Shown here: positions 8,756-17,186 of the stretch, piece by piece
How the letters are laid out: the number at the start of each line of letters is the position of its first letter
How positions within the stretch are numbered: position 1 is the stretch's first letter
DNA from: Arachidicoccus rhizosphaerae
GTDB lineage: Bacteria > Bacteroidota > Bacteroidia > Chitinophagales > Chitinophagaceae
Assembly: GCF_900107765.1 (NCBI RefSeq)
Contig: NZ_FNQY01000002.1
Coordinates: forward strand, 264,364-328,363
Length of the DNA stretch: 64,000 nucleotides
Direction: 5' to 3'
The notes under the pieces: generated by a model
The model's database searches: none
Seen by the model: the letters and a program-made list of their open reading frames with translations, nothing else
Told to the model about the DNA's origin: nothing
Made by a program: the position numbers and the translations under genes

Positions 8756-10060
8756 ATGGAAATGACTGCTGCTTCCAAGAAGATGATCCGGGGATGGGCG
8801 ATGTATGATTGGGCCAATAGTGCTTACAATCTGGTAATCACCTCTACGATATTTCCGGTATATTATGATGCACTTACAGCAGTCAAGGATACAGGCGGCA
8901 CCGTGATCAGCCGCAGTGTGGATCTGTTTGGATGGCATGTTGAGAGCGGTGCTCTCTATAACTATGCTATTGCATTCGCCTACCTTGTCATCGCTTTTTT
9001 ATCCCCGATTCTCTCCTCCATAGCAGATGGCCGGGGTAATAAAAAGCGTTTTTTACAGTTTTTCTGTTACTTAGGGGCTGTGGCCTGTTGCCTGCTTTAT
9101 TTTTTTACTAAAGAACGCCTGGTTTTAGGCCTTGGAGCCTGTATTATTGCTGCCATTGGCTACTGTGGCTCTTTAGTGTTTTACAATGCCTATCTTCCAG
9201 AAATAGCACCGGTGGAATTGCAGGACAAAGTGAGTGCCAAAGGGTTCGCCTATGGTTATGTGGGTAGTGTGTTGCTACAGATCATCTGTTTTGTGCTTGT
9301 TCTGGTAAAACCTTTTGGGATGTCTGACGGACTGGCGGCCAGAATATCCTTTTTATTAGTCGGATTATGGTGGATGGGTTTTGCGCAGATGACTTTTAGG
9401 GCACTCCCTGGGAAGTCAAAAACAGCGGGCGCCCAGGTTACGCTTTGGAATAATGGCTTGAAGGAACTGAAAAAAGTCCTTTCCGAAGTGAAAACAATGC
9501 CTGTGATGAAAAGATATTTGACTGCGTTTTTCTTTTATAGCATGGGAGTGCAGACGGTTATGATTGCCGCGACCTTATTTGGCAGCCAGGAACTGAACCT
9601 TAGCGCCACTCAGCTCATCAGTTGTATTTTGATTATACAACTGGTGGCCATTGGAGGTGCCCAGATGATGGCCTGGCTATCGGGGCGTTACGGAAATATA
9701 AATGTATTATTATGGGTTGTGCTGGTCTGGATTGGTATCTGTATATTGGCCTATTTTATTCAGACTGCAACCGGTTATTATATCGTTGCCACCCTGGTCG
9801 GTATTGTGATGGGAGGTATCCAGTCTCTGAGCAGGTCGACTTATTCGAAGTTTATGCCTGCAACCACAGACACTGCGTCTTATTTTAGTCTTTATGATGT
9901 TACTGAAAAAATAGCGATTGTTTTGGGCACCTTTAGTTTTGGTTTCGTGCAACAACTTACAGGTAGTATGCGTTACTCAGTGGTCGCTCTTGCCATTTTC
10001 TTTTTAATCGGTATGATTGCCTTAGCCACTATCCGAAAAAGACTATCCCTCAGCAGGTAA
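8756..10060 (+). CDS. MFS transporter, UMF1 (Atg22-like) family
   Basis: 434 residues with about twelve hydrophobic segments. The N-terminal RGWAMYDWANSAYNLV is the hallmark of the UMF1/vacuole-effluxer Atg22-like branch of the major facilitator superfamily, whose bacterial substrates are not well established. The typical MFS loop after TM2 is represented by SSIADGRGNKKRFL. A central stretch, SLSRSTYSKFMPATTDTASYFSLYDV, is likewise typical of this family. It sits 16 bp downstream of uppP. Substrate is not predictable from the sequence. Confidence 0.85.
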   Translation: MEMTAASKKMIRGWAMYDWANSAYNLVITSTIFPVYYDALTAVKDTGGTVISRSVDLFGWHVESGALYNYAIAFAYLVIAFLSPILSSIADGRGNKKRFLQFFCYLGAVACCLLYFFTKERLVLGLGACIIAAIGYCGSLVFYNAYLPEIAPVELQDKVSAKGFAYGYVGSVLLQIICFVLVLVKPFGMSDGLAARISFLLVGLWWMGFAQMTFRALPGKSKTAGAQVTLWNNGLKELKKVLSEVKTMPVMKRYLTAFFFYSMGVQTVMIAATLFGSQELNLSATQLISCILIIQLVAIGGAQMMAWLSGRYGNINVLLWVVLVWIGICILAYFIQTATGYYIVATLVGIVMGGIQSLSRSTYSKFMPATTDTASYFSLYDVTEKIAIVLGTFSFGFVQQLTGSMRYSVVALAIFFLIGMIALATIRKRLSLSR

Positions 10061-10123
10061 TTTGATAGCTAAATTTTAGCTCAGAGGAACAATTCTGAAT
10101 AAAAAAGCTTAAATTGTATGTGG

Positions 10124-10131
10124 TATTTTTG
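10124..10131 (+). promoter_or_regulatory. putative -7 promoter element for methyltransferase gene
   Basis: TATTTTTG matches TAnnTTTG and lies 56 bases upstream of the ATG at 10188. No convincing -33 box was seen. Confidence 0.4.
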
Positions 10132-10187
10132 ATTTCCCCTACATCGAAATTAAAAGGCAGGAATTTCTCTCAAAAATAGAGGCAGTT

Positions 10188-10919
10188 ATGGCAAAAATAA
10201 AGGCAAAATATGGGATTGATGCACCTGGTGTTATCAGAAATTTAATTATTATTGGCGTGGTGCTTTATGTCCTGGGGATTTTTGTATTACCGCGGATTAA
10301 TGCAGGGTCGTGGCTGACAACCCTTAACTGGACCATGTTATATACAGGGATATTTATGATCATTGAAGCTTTGCTGATGATCTGGTATAGCAAATACGGC
10401 AAACTCAGGCACAGGGATCGCATGTTGGCGCTTTATTCATTTACCGGACATGAAAAAGTATTGGACGTGGGAGCGGGCAGAGGGCTACTTGCCATAGGGG
10501 CTGCCAAGCACCTGACAGATGGCCAGGTGACGGCCCTTGACATCTGGCGTACGCAGGACCTGTCTGATAATACAAAAGGTGCCTTGCTGGCCAATGCCAG
10601 AAGCGAAGGGGTGGAGGAGAGAATAGATGTGCTGAGTGATGATATCTGTACGACTAATTTGGCGGATGATAGCTTTGATGTAATACTTAGTAATTTGTGT
10701 TTACACAATATACCAAAGGCAGAACTGCGGGCTCAGGCTTGTCATCAGATTTTACGAATTCTTAAACCGGGCGGCACGGCCGTTATTTCTGATTTTAAAC
10801 ATACGGCTACCTATAGTAAAGTATTTCATGAGGCGGGAGCCGGGGTCAGCAAAGTAGGTACCTATCTGTTTAGTACATTTCCTGCCCTAACGGTCATTAA
10901 AATAACAAAACCAATCTGA
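10188..10919 (+). CDS. membrane-anchored class I SAM-dependent methyltransferase
   Basis: 243 residues. Two hydrophobic helices (about residues 17-38 and 48-66) anchor a cytosolic Rossmann methyltransferase domain. SAM-binding motif I is VLDVGAGRGLLAIGAA (about 90-105), the acidic residue after strand 2 is in VTALDIW, and motif IV is FDVILSNLCLHNI followed by LKPGGTAVISDF. The family includes small-molecule, lipid and quinone methyltransferases; the substrate is unknown. It is single, with its own putative promoter and a terminator that overlaps the stop codon. Confidence 0.85.
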   Translation: MAKIKAKYGIDAPGVIRNLIIIGVVLYVLGIFVLPRINAGSWLTTLNWTMLYTGIFMIIEALLMIWYSKYGKLRHRDRMLALYSFTGHEKVLDVGAGRGLLAIGAAKHLTDGQVTALDIWRTQDLSDNTKGALLANARSEGVEERIDVLSDDICTTNLADDSFDVILSNLCLHNIPKAELRAQACHQILRILKPGGTAVISDFKHTATYSKVFHEAGAGVSKVGTYLFSTFPALTVIKITKPI

Positions 10920-10950
10920 CTTCAATAAAGCTCAGACTGGTCTTGTTTTT
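10910..10950 (+). terminator. terminator of methyltransferase gene
   Basis: Stem ACCAATCTGA / TCAGACTGGT (one mismatch) followed by CTTGTTTTT. The left arm overlaps the last codons and stop of the methyltransferase gene. Confidence 0.6.
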
Positions 10951-11087
10951 ATCTGCCGTTCCGACATTGTCAATCGGAAGAGCGTGGTATAGAGTCCAAT
11001 CGTGTAATAATCTAAAGCCTCTGTTTACAACCGTATTACCTGTTTTTAATCTTTGAGGTATTTTTACTGAAATTCTATTTTAATAGG

Positions 11088-11483
11088 TTACTGCTGCTCT
11101 ATTAAATGGTGAAACCAAACCTGCGTACTGTCATTGGGATCGGCATTATAATTAATGGAAAGTTCTTCACCTTTGGATATGGCTCTAACTGTTTTAATCG
11201 TAATGGTGTTGTCATCAAAATCCATTTCATATTCGCAATTAGACTTATAACTGTGGTTATATACAGATACATAACCTAAAGCGACAGCCGCTTTTTTGCG
11301 GGATTTGCCCCATTCAAAAATATAATTGAATAATTCAGTCTTTTCGATGTGTTTTCGGTCTTTGGCAGACAAAACCACTACCGGAGAAATCTCTATAATC
11401 TGACCTTTTGGGATAGCCTGAGTGGTAAAGACTCCTCTACCTTTATTGCCGGAAGGGGCAATAGTAAGATAAGGCATTATCAT
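11088..11483 (-). CDS. small SET-domain protein (putative protein-lysine methyltransferase)
   Basis: 131 residues, essentially a single SET domain. Visible motifs are GNKGRGVFTTQAIPKGQ (N-terminal SET-N, SAM contact), the central VSVYNHSYKSNC that contains the NHS signature of the catalytic pseudoknot, and ISKGEELSINYN carrying the conserved GEELxxNY active-site tyrosine. SET proteins transfer methyl groups from SAM to lysines and are common in eukaryotes but sporadic in bacteria; the target here is unknown. It follows the SirB1-like gene on the same strand with a 60-bp gap. An alternative start two codons in (MPYL) is possible. Confidence 0.85.
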   Translation of the reverse strand: MIMPYLTIAPSGNKGRGVFTTQAIPKGQIIEISPVVVLSAKDRKHIEKTELFNYIFEWGKSRKKAAVALGYVSVYNHSYKSNCEYEMDFDDNTITIKTVRAISKGEELSINYNADPNDSTQVWFHHLIEQQ

Positions 11484-11543
11484 GTTTGTTGTAATAATTT
11501 AAAAGTACAGGTAAAATTAATGCATATATTGGCAAAAATGCAA

Positions 11544-12428
11544 TTATTTTTCCGTGCGGGTTAAAAGGTTGGCAATCTTGTCCAGATCTTTTTTCCGTTC
11601 CAGGTCTCGGGCAGACAGGTAGCATTTGCCGAGCTCAGCTGCCATATTTCCGATAATCATCTGATGGGAGAGCGGTTTAAAATAACTATCCTTTTTGGGA
11701 ATGCGGTATTGTTGAAAGTATTTGTCCAGATCGTATTGACCATAGAGCTTGCCTGTCGTAGCGTCTATATAAAATAGAATCTGTGCCTGAAAAGACTGGT
11801 CAGTCACTAAATCTCCCATAAAACCTCTTTGAAAGCAGGCTAGTATATTTTGATCCGGAACAGAGATCTGCAAAATAGGGATTTCCAGCATCTCACAGAG
11901 TAATTGGTATAATATCCCAGTAGATAATGCATTTCCCTTTTTCTTTTCTACCACTGAATGCAGGCAAAAATGCTCAAGATGTTCATAGTTATTTCGTTCG
12001 CTGCGAATTTTCTGGAATTGAAACAATATTTTAGATACCAGGGTGGCCGTCTCCAGTGATGTAAGTAAGTCATTGGTTTCCAGCCATATTTCTTTTTTGA
12101 TATGGGCTACCTTTTCCCGGAGCGCATTTAAAGAAAGATGCGGATAGGAATAGCTGGCAATCAGGTGACTGCCTGTTAAAAGGTCATGGGTGTTTTCCGC
12201 ATTCCAGAGCTGGATTTCGCTGACAAGGCTGTCAAACTGAACCTGCCGGATGATCTCCCCAATGCGACGTTGAATCTTATCGTCGGGAGTTTCTTCACAA
12301 AGGTCTTCCAGCCGTGGGATCACTTCCCTGCCGTAAGTGACAATTCTTTTTGAGATCAGATCGAAGATTTCTTCATCCGGATCATCTATTAAAGAAAATA
12401 AAGCATTAAGCTCGGCGTTCAGGTGCAT
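11544..12428 (-). CDS. SirB1/transglutaminase-like family protein
   Basis: 294 residues, cytosolic. The segment KKGNALSTGILYQLLCEMLEIPI followed by a cysteine-containing ILACF matches the SirB1-type transglutaminase-like fold (usual pattern RKGNPxSLxxLYxxLAxxLGLPV). The helical N-terminal 110 residues resemble the leading domain of these proteins. The catalytic status is unclear because the classical Cys-His-Asp triad cannot be assigned with confidence. It lies upstream of the SET gene on the minus strand and diverges from the tmRNA. Bacterial relatives often sit beside prmC or siroheme genes; no specific role is known here. Confidence 0.75.
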   Translation of the reverse strand: MHLNAELNALFSLIDDPDEEIFDLISKRIVTYGREVIPRLEDLCEETPDDKIQRRIGEIIRQVQFDSLVSEIQLWNAENTHDLLTGSHLIASYSYPHLSLNALREKVAHIKKEIWLETNDLLTSLETATLVSKILFQFQKIRSERNNYEHLEHFCLHSVVEKKKGNALSTGILYQLLCEMLEIPILQISVPDQNILACFQRGFMGDLVTDQSFQAQILFYIDATTGKLYGQYDLDKYFQQYRIPKKDSYFKPLSHQMIIGNMAAELGKCYLSARDLERKKDLDKIANLLTRTEK

Positions 12429-12574
12429 GGCGCTTTGTGAAAATGATTAGGACAAAACAAAGCAAAAAAATGTTTATTTTAAAACAAAATAATCCACCAG
12501 TGTTAATAATTGTGAAGACCCTGCATAGATAAGGGGCCGAACGGCAAAATATTCTCTTTGATGTAAAAAAGTTG

Positions 12575-12582
12575 TACCTTTG
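12575..12582 (+). promoter_or_regulatory. putative ssrA -7 promoter element
   Basis: TACCTTTG, a full TAnnTTTG match, 43 bases upstream of the mature 5' end of tmRNA. A TTTG occurs at 12557-12560, but the 14-base spacing is shorter than usual. The extra transcript length fits a 5' leader removed by RNase P. Confidence 0.5.
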
Positions 12583-12625
12583 TAAAAGTTCTTTGAGTCA
12601 AAAGTGACTACAATTTACTTGTTAA

Positions 12626-13003
12626 GGGGCTGTACCTGGTTTTGACAGCGCTAGTAGCGGTAGGTGTAAGCATGCAGCGCGTTGTGTAATTAGCGCTTAA
12701 ATCTGAATACTCAAAATTCAAATGGCAACAGACAGTTTGCTATGGCTGCCTAATTAGTTAATTAGACAACCGTTCGGGCCGCGTTGAGCAGGTCGTCCTG
12801 ATACCAGGCTCCGCCGCCGACTCAAAATCAAACACAGGATGCTGTCACCTCAGGCTGTGCCGGTGACAAAAGATTTATTCAGCTAAGGAAAAGGTTGGTT
12901 GGTTCTTTCCCTGCCTTTTTCCGACAAGTAATAAAGAACTAAGCATGTAGAAAGCTTATGGTAGCGGCGTTTGGACAGGAGTTCGACTCTCCTCAGCTCC
13001 ACC
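12626..13003 (+). ncRNA. ssrA: tmRNA (ssrA)
   Basis: The 5' end GGGGCTGTACCTGG and 3' end GGAGTTCGACTCTCCTCAG-CTCCA form the tRNA-like half: the acceptor stem GGGGCTG pairs with CAGCTCC and the T-arm carries GTTCGACTC. Between them lies an mRNA-like part with a tag frame at 12724-12750 encoding GNRQFAMAA and a TAA stop at 12751. The -AMAA ending is a variant of the usual -ALAA degradation tag. tmRNA with SmpB rescues stalled ribosomes and marks the nascent peptide for ClpXP-type proteases. The exact 3' end (discriminator A at 13001 or CC to 13003) is uncertain. Confidence 0.95.
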
Positions 13004-13056
13004 TTTTATTTCCTATTGAGTTATAAATGACCTTATTTGCCAGGAAGTAAATAAAG

Positions 13057-13120
13057 ACAGAGATTAATGGAATGTATATTTATTTTAATAATATACGGGC
13101 TGTTTATCTCTGTTTTTTTT
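13057..13120 (+). terminator. possible ssrA terminator
   Basis: ACAGAGAT pairs with ATCTCTGT and is followed directly by a run of T. The 41-base loop holds a nested stem GTATAT / ATATAC. It lies after the tmRNA and before the convergent cobA. Confidence 0.45.
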
Positions 13121-13147
13121 TATATAAGCGTATTGTTTGCTGTATGC

Positions 13148-13906
13148 TTAAATGGCCTGTTTCAAGGATACTATACCCGACAGTTCCTGTTGACTCAGAA
13201 CTACGTCTCCTATAATCACCACCGAGGGATTGGACATCTGATGCTCCTCTGCCAAACGACAGATGTTATTTACATCTGCACAAATCATTTTTTGGCGACC
13301 GGTGCATCCTTCCTGAATGATCGCAACAGGCGTATTGCCCCGGTTATAATTTAAAAATACGGACATGATTTCCGGTAGGTGATTCATGGCCATTAGCAGG
13401 ACAATGGTTGCGGTTGACTGGGCGGCTAAATAAATGTCTTTGGAGAGTTTGCCGTCTTTGGTGGTGCCTGTCGCTACCCAGAAGCTTTGGCTGATACCTC
13501 TGGAGGTAAGGGGGATAAATGCCGAAGCGGGAACGGCAAGTGCGCTGGATATCCCCTGGACTACCTTTACTTCCATGCCCACTGATCTGGCTGCCTCGAT
13601 TTCCTCCGTAGCTCTTCCGAAAACAAAAGAGTCGCCACCTTTTAGACGAACAATAATTTTATACTTATTAGATAATTTAATAATAAGATTGCAGATTTCT
13701 TTTTGTGTCAGGGAATGCTGGCCAGCACGTTTGCCGACATACTGCTTAATACATGCTTTTTTACAATAATATAATAATTCAGGGTCAATTAATGCGTCAT
13801 ATAGCACAATATCTGCCTCTTTCAGTGCTTTAATCCCTTTCACGGTAATTAAATCGGGGTCTCCCGGGCCGGCACCTACCAATATTAATGTGGATTGTTG
13901 TGTCAT
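13148..13906 (-). CDS. cobA: uroporphyrinogen-III C-methyltransferase
   Basis: 252 residues, single-domain SUMT. It adds two methyl groups from SAM to uroporphyrinogen III to give precorrin-2, the branch point towards siroheme and cobalamin. The family motifs are present: LVGAGPGDPDLIT at the N-terminus, VRLKGGDSFVFGRATEE near residue 88-104, VVQGISSALAVPA and PVAIIQEGCTGRQ. It lacks the CysG-type dehydrogenase/chelatase module, so another gene must finish siroheme. It is divergent from nirB across a very AT-rich gap, and NirB needs siroheme, which explains the placement. Confidence 0.95.
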   Translation of the reverse strand: MTQQSTLILVGAGPGDPDLITVKGIKALKEADIVLYDALIDPELLYYCKKACIKQYVGKRAGQHSLTQKEICNLIIKLSNKYKIIVRLKGGDSFVFGRATEEIEAARSVGMEVKVVQGISSALAVPASAFIPLTSRGISQSFWVATGTTKDGKLSKDIYLAAQSTATIVLLMAMNHLPEIMSVFLNYNRGNTPVAIIQEGCTGRQKMICADVNNICRLAEEHQMSNPSVVIIGDVVLSQQELSGIVSLKQAI

Positions 13907-14066
13907 TTATATAAATTATAAAAAAATAAATATAATAAAATTGCTTAAAAAATTATCTAAATTCAAATTATGAATTTAAATTTACATCGAAATTAGAACA
14001 AATAAATGAAAAAAGTAATTGTTTTAATTAAAAATATAAATATAGAATTAAAAATAATATAATAAT
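13907..14066. promoter_or_regulatory. AT-rich divergent control region of cobA and the nir/nas operon
   Basis: 160 bases containing about 14 G or C by my count (about 9%). It must hold the start signals of both cobA and the nirB-led operon. An inverted repeat AAATTCA-AATTA-TGAATTT is at 13959-13977 and could be an operator. No exact TAnnTTTG box was found on either strand. The role is inferred from position. Confidence 0.5.
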
Positions 14067-16589
14067 ATGAAAAGAATAATTGTCGTAGGCAATGGGATGG
14101 TGGGCTATAAATTTTGCGAGAAAATGGCCGCGAAAGCCCCTAAAGGGACTTATCATATTACTGTATTAGGCGAAGAACACAGACCTGCATATGATAGAGT
14201 ACACCTTACATCCTATATTAATGGGACTTCAGCAGAACAGTTAACCATGGCTCCGGTTTCCTGGTATGAAGAGCAGGGCATTGACCTGCATCTAGGGGAT
14301 GCAGGGGTGAGCATTGACCGTGAAAATAAAATATTATTCACCCAAAGCGGGTTGGAGCTTCCTTATGATATACTGGTAATGGCAACAGGTTCTGCGGCCA
14401 TGGTGCCACCTATTCACGGAGTGGATAAAACGGGCGTATTTGTATACCGAACCATTGATGATCTGGATAAAATCATGGATTATGCCAAAAATGTCAAAAA
14501 GGCAGCGGTTTTAGGAGGAGGGTTATTAGGCCTGGAAGCTGCTAAAGCAATGGTAGATATCGGTGTAGAAAAAACCTATGTTATTGAGTTTGCACCCAAA
14601 TTAATGCCTCGGCAACTGGACGATGCAGGTGGCGCTGTATTAAGAAGTAAACTAACTGCCCTGGGTTTAAGAGTCCATACACGTAAACATACTTATCAGG
14701 TTTTAGGCAAGGATAGAATTACCGGAATTCAGTTTGTTGATGAAAGCGAGCTTTCTTTGGATATGTTGGTGATCTCTACCGGCATCAATGCCCGGGACGA
14801 ACTGGCTAAGGCTGCCGGGCTGGCTACAGGCAGCAGAGGCGGTATCATAGTCGATGATCAGATGTTAACGGAAGATCCGAGCATATACGCCATTGGTGAA
14901 TGTGCAGTGCATGGAGGAATGGTTTATGGTCTGGTAGCTCCCGGGTATGATATGGCTGAAGTAGCCATGACGCATATTATTGCCCATCATCTGGAAGGGG
15001 AAAATAAGCAACGCACTTTCACCGGGTTTGACATGAGCACTAAATTAAAACTGATTGGTGTGGATGTTGCCAGTTTCGGTGACCCATTTTTAACGGCTGA
15101 TAAAGCCCAGCATGTCATTTATGAGGATAAAGTAAATGGGATTTATAAAAGGTTAAATGTCTCTTTGGACGGCAAATACTTACTGGGTGGGGTGATGGTT
15201 GGTGAGGCCTCCCAATACAATAATTTATTACAGTATTATAAAAACAGCATGCTTTTACCGGAAGCCCTGGACAGCCTGGTCTTTCCGGAGCAAAAAGGAG
15301 ATAAGCCTGCAGGTGCTGGTCTGGCAGCATTGCCGGATGGCGCGCTGATTTGTAGTTGTGAAGGCGTTACCAAGGCAGATATCTGTCAGGCAGTGAAAGA
15401 TGGCCATGAAAGCGTTGATGCACTTAAAAAATGTACAAAAGCCGGTACGGGTTGCGGAGGATGTGTACCCATGCTGAAAGATCTGGCGGCCATGACCCTT
15501 AAAACGATGGGTAAAGAGGTGCGCAAGGATATTTGTGAACACTTCACTTATAGCAGACAACAGCTTTATGATCTGATACGACTCGATAAATTAAGTTCAT
15601 TTGAAGAGGTTTTGGATAAACATGGAAAAGGAGACGGTTGTGAAGTCTGTAAACCTGTTGTCAGCTCTCTACTGGCCAGTACACTGAATGAAATGATTTT
15701 GCGCAAGAATAATGATACTGCACAGGATAGCAATGACAGATTTCTGGCGAACATACAAAAGGGTGGAACTTATTCTGTTGTACCCAGAATTGCAGGCGGT
15801 GAAATTACCCCGGATAAATTATTGGTAATTGCATCAGTGGCTAAAAAATATAATCTCTATACCAAGATAACCGGAGGACAGCGTATTGATATGTTTGGTG
15901 CACATTTAAGTGATTTGCCTTTTATCTGGAAAGAGCTGATTGACGCCGGATTTGAAAGCGGACACGCTTATGGCAAATCCCTTAGAACGGTAAAAAGCTG
16001 CGTGGGTAGTACCTGGTGTCGGTTTGGACTTCATGATAGTGTAAGTTTTGCCATTCAGATTGAGAATAGATATAAAGGACTAAGAGCACCTCATAAACTA
16101 AAATCTGCCGTTTCAGGTTGTATCAGAGAATGTGCTGAGGCACAAAGCAAGGATTTTGGTATCATCGCCACTGAAAAAGGCTGGAACCTGTATGTTTGCG
16201 GCAATGGTGGAAGTAAACCACAGCATGCCTTATTATTAGCGCAGGACCTGGATAGTGAAACCTGTATCCGTTATATTGACCGCTTTTTGATGTATTATAT
16301 TAAAACGGCGGATCCGTTAACCCGCACGGCAACCTGGTTGAATAAACTGGAAGGCGGAATTGATTATTTGCGCAAGGTGGTCGTAGAGGATAGTCTTGGA
16401 AAATGTCTGGAATGGGAGGTTGAAATGCAGACCATATTAAGCCAGTATGAATGTGAGTGGAAGGCGGCCATTGAAGACCCGAATATCCGAAAAAGATTCG
16501 CTCATTTCGTTAATGCGCCGGAACAGAAAGATCCGACCATAGAATTTGTGCCCATGCGGGATCAAAAACGTGTATTGGAATGGCAATAG
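14067..16589 (+). CDS. nirB: NAD(P)H nitrite reductase, large (siroheme) subunit
   Basis: 840 residues, close to E. coli NirB. It reduces nitrite to ammonium with six electrons from NAD(P)H in the cytosol. Order: FAD site VVGNGMVGYKF (about residue 5), NAD site AVLGGGLLGLEAA (about 148), BFD-type [2Fe-2S] domain ICSCEGVTKADIC...GTGCGGC (about 428-470), a second BFD-like element GDGCEVC, then the siroheme part. The siroheme/4Fe-4S ligands are intact: C645-x5-C651 (CVGSTWC) and C685-x3-C689 (CIREC). It is the first gene of the nitrate/nitrite operon; nirD follows after 52 bp. No NirC-type nitrite channel is present in the window. Confidence 0.97.
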   Translation: MKRIIVVGNGMVGYKFCEKMAAKAPKGTYHITVLGEEHRPAYDRVHLTSYINGTSAEQLTMAPVSWYEEQGIDLHLGDAGVSIDRENKILFTQSGLELPYDILVMATGSAAMVPPIHGVDKTGVFVYRTIDDLDKIMDYAKNVKKAAVLGGGLLGLEAAKAMVDIGVEKTYVIEFAPKLMPRQLDDAGGAVLRSKLTALGLRVHTRKHTYQVLGKDRITGIQFVDESELSLDMLVISTGINARDELAKAAGLATGSRGGIIVDDQMLTEDPSIYAIGECAVHGGMVYGLVAPGYDMAEVAMTHIIAHHLEGENKQRTFTGFDMSTKLKLIGVDVASFGDPFLTADKAQHVIYEDKVNGIYKRLNVSLDGKYLLGGVMVGEASQYNNLLQYYKNSMLLPEALDSLVFPEQKGDKPAGAGLAALPDGALICSCEGVTKADICQAVKDGHESVDALKKCTKAGTGCGGCVPMLKDLAAMTLKTMGKEVRKDICEHFTYSRQQLYDLIRLDKLSSFEEVLDKHGKGDGCEVCKPVVSSLLASTLNEMILRKNNDTAQDSNDRFLANIQKGGTYSVVPRIAGGEITPDKLLVIASVAKKYNLYTKITGGQRIDMFGAHLSDLPFIWKELIDAGFESGHAYGKSLRTVKSCVGSTWCRFGLHDSVSFAIQIENRYKGLRAPHKLKSAVSGCIRECAEAQSKDFGIIATEKGWNLYVCGNGGSKPQHALLLAQDLDSETCIRYIDRFLMYYIKTADPLTRTATWLNKLEGGIDYLRKVVVEDSLGKCLEWEVEMQTILSQYECEWKAAIEDPNIRKRFAHFVNAPEQKDPTIEFVPMRDQKRVLEWQ

Positions 16590-16641
16590 TTTAGAATACC
16601 CGAAATGCATCCGCACATTGTAACTCATTAAAACAAAAAAT

Positions 16642-17058
16642 ATGCATCAGACAGAATATATAAACAGCAATGATATTAAATGGTTTCATGCCTGCCAGGT
16701 AGAAGATGTGCCGCACAATGGCGGCGTCTGCGTAAAAAAAGGAAATGACCAGATTGCCCTTTTTTATTTTGCCAGGACAGACAAATGGTATGCCACCCAG
16801 AATTTATGCCCTCATCGCCACCAAATGGCGCTCAGCCGTGGAATGACCGGATCGGTGGGTGAACAGCAAGAACCTAAAGTGGCCTGTCCGTTTCATAAAA
16901 AGACTTTTTCTTTAGATTCCGGCAAATGTTTAAGCGGAGAAGATTATCATATTAAGGTATATCCTGTGAAAGTAGAAGGCGGAAAGGTATTTATAGGAGA
17001 AAACGCAATCAACGAAAACGCCCAGATCGATAAGGATTGCCTGCAATGTGCATCCTGA
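16642..17058 (+). CDS. nirD: nitrite reductase small subunit, Rieske type
   Basis: 138 residues. A Rieske-fold protein that partners NirB. The iron-sulfur ligands are complete: C56-P-H58 and C82-P-F-H85, so this NirD probably binds a [2Fe-2S] cluster, unlike the E. coli NirD, which lacks these ligands. The gap between the two ligand pairs holds a glycine-rich loop RGMTGSVGEQQ. The C-terminus is cysteine-containing (DCLQCAS), which is unusual and of unknown meaning. The gene lies between nirB and the fused nitrate reductase. Confidence 0.93.
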   Translation: MHQTEYINSNDIKWFHACQVEDVPHNGGVCVKKGNDQIALFYFARTDKWYATQNLCPHRHQMALSRGMTGSVGEQQEPKVACPFHKKTFSLDSGKCLSGEDYHIKVYPVKVEGGKVFIGENAINENAQIDKDCLQCAS

Positions 17059-17186
17059 TGGAAGGTAACTGAATATTGCGTAAATGATCATTATGCAGCG
17101 ATAATAAGGATTAATATAAGAGTATGTCTGCCAAATGGCAGTCCCTTACTAGTCTCAATTAAAGGACCGTGTAAAAGAGCTGAGGT

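Noticed and set aside
13067..13354. Plus-strand frame of 95 codons with a hydrophobic N-terminus
   Set aside because: It runs through the 3' end of cobA on the opposite strand and the putative tmRNA terminator; the second half is just the antisense of a well-conserved gene.
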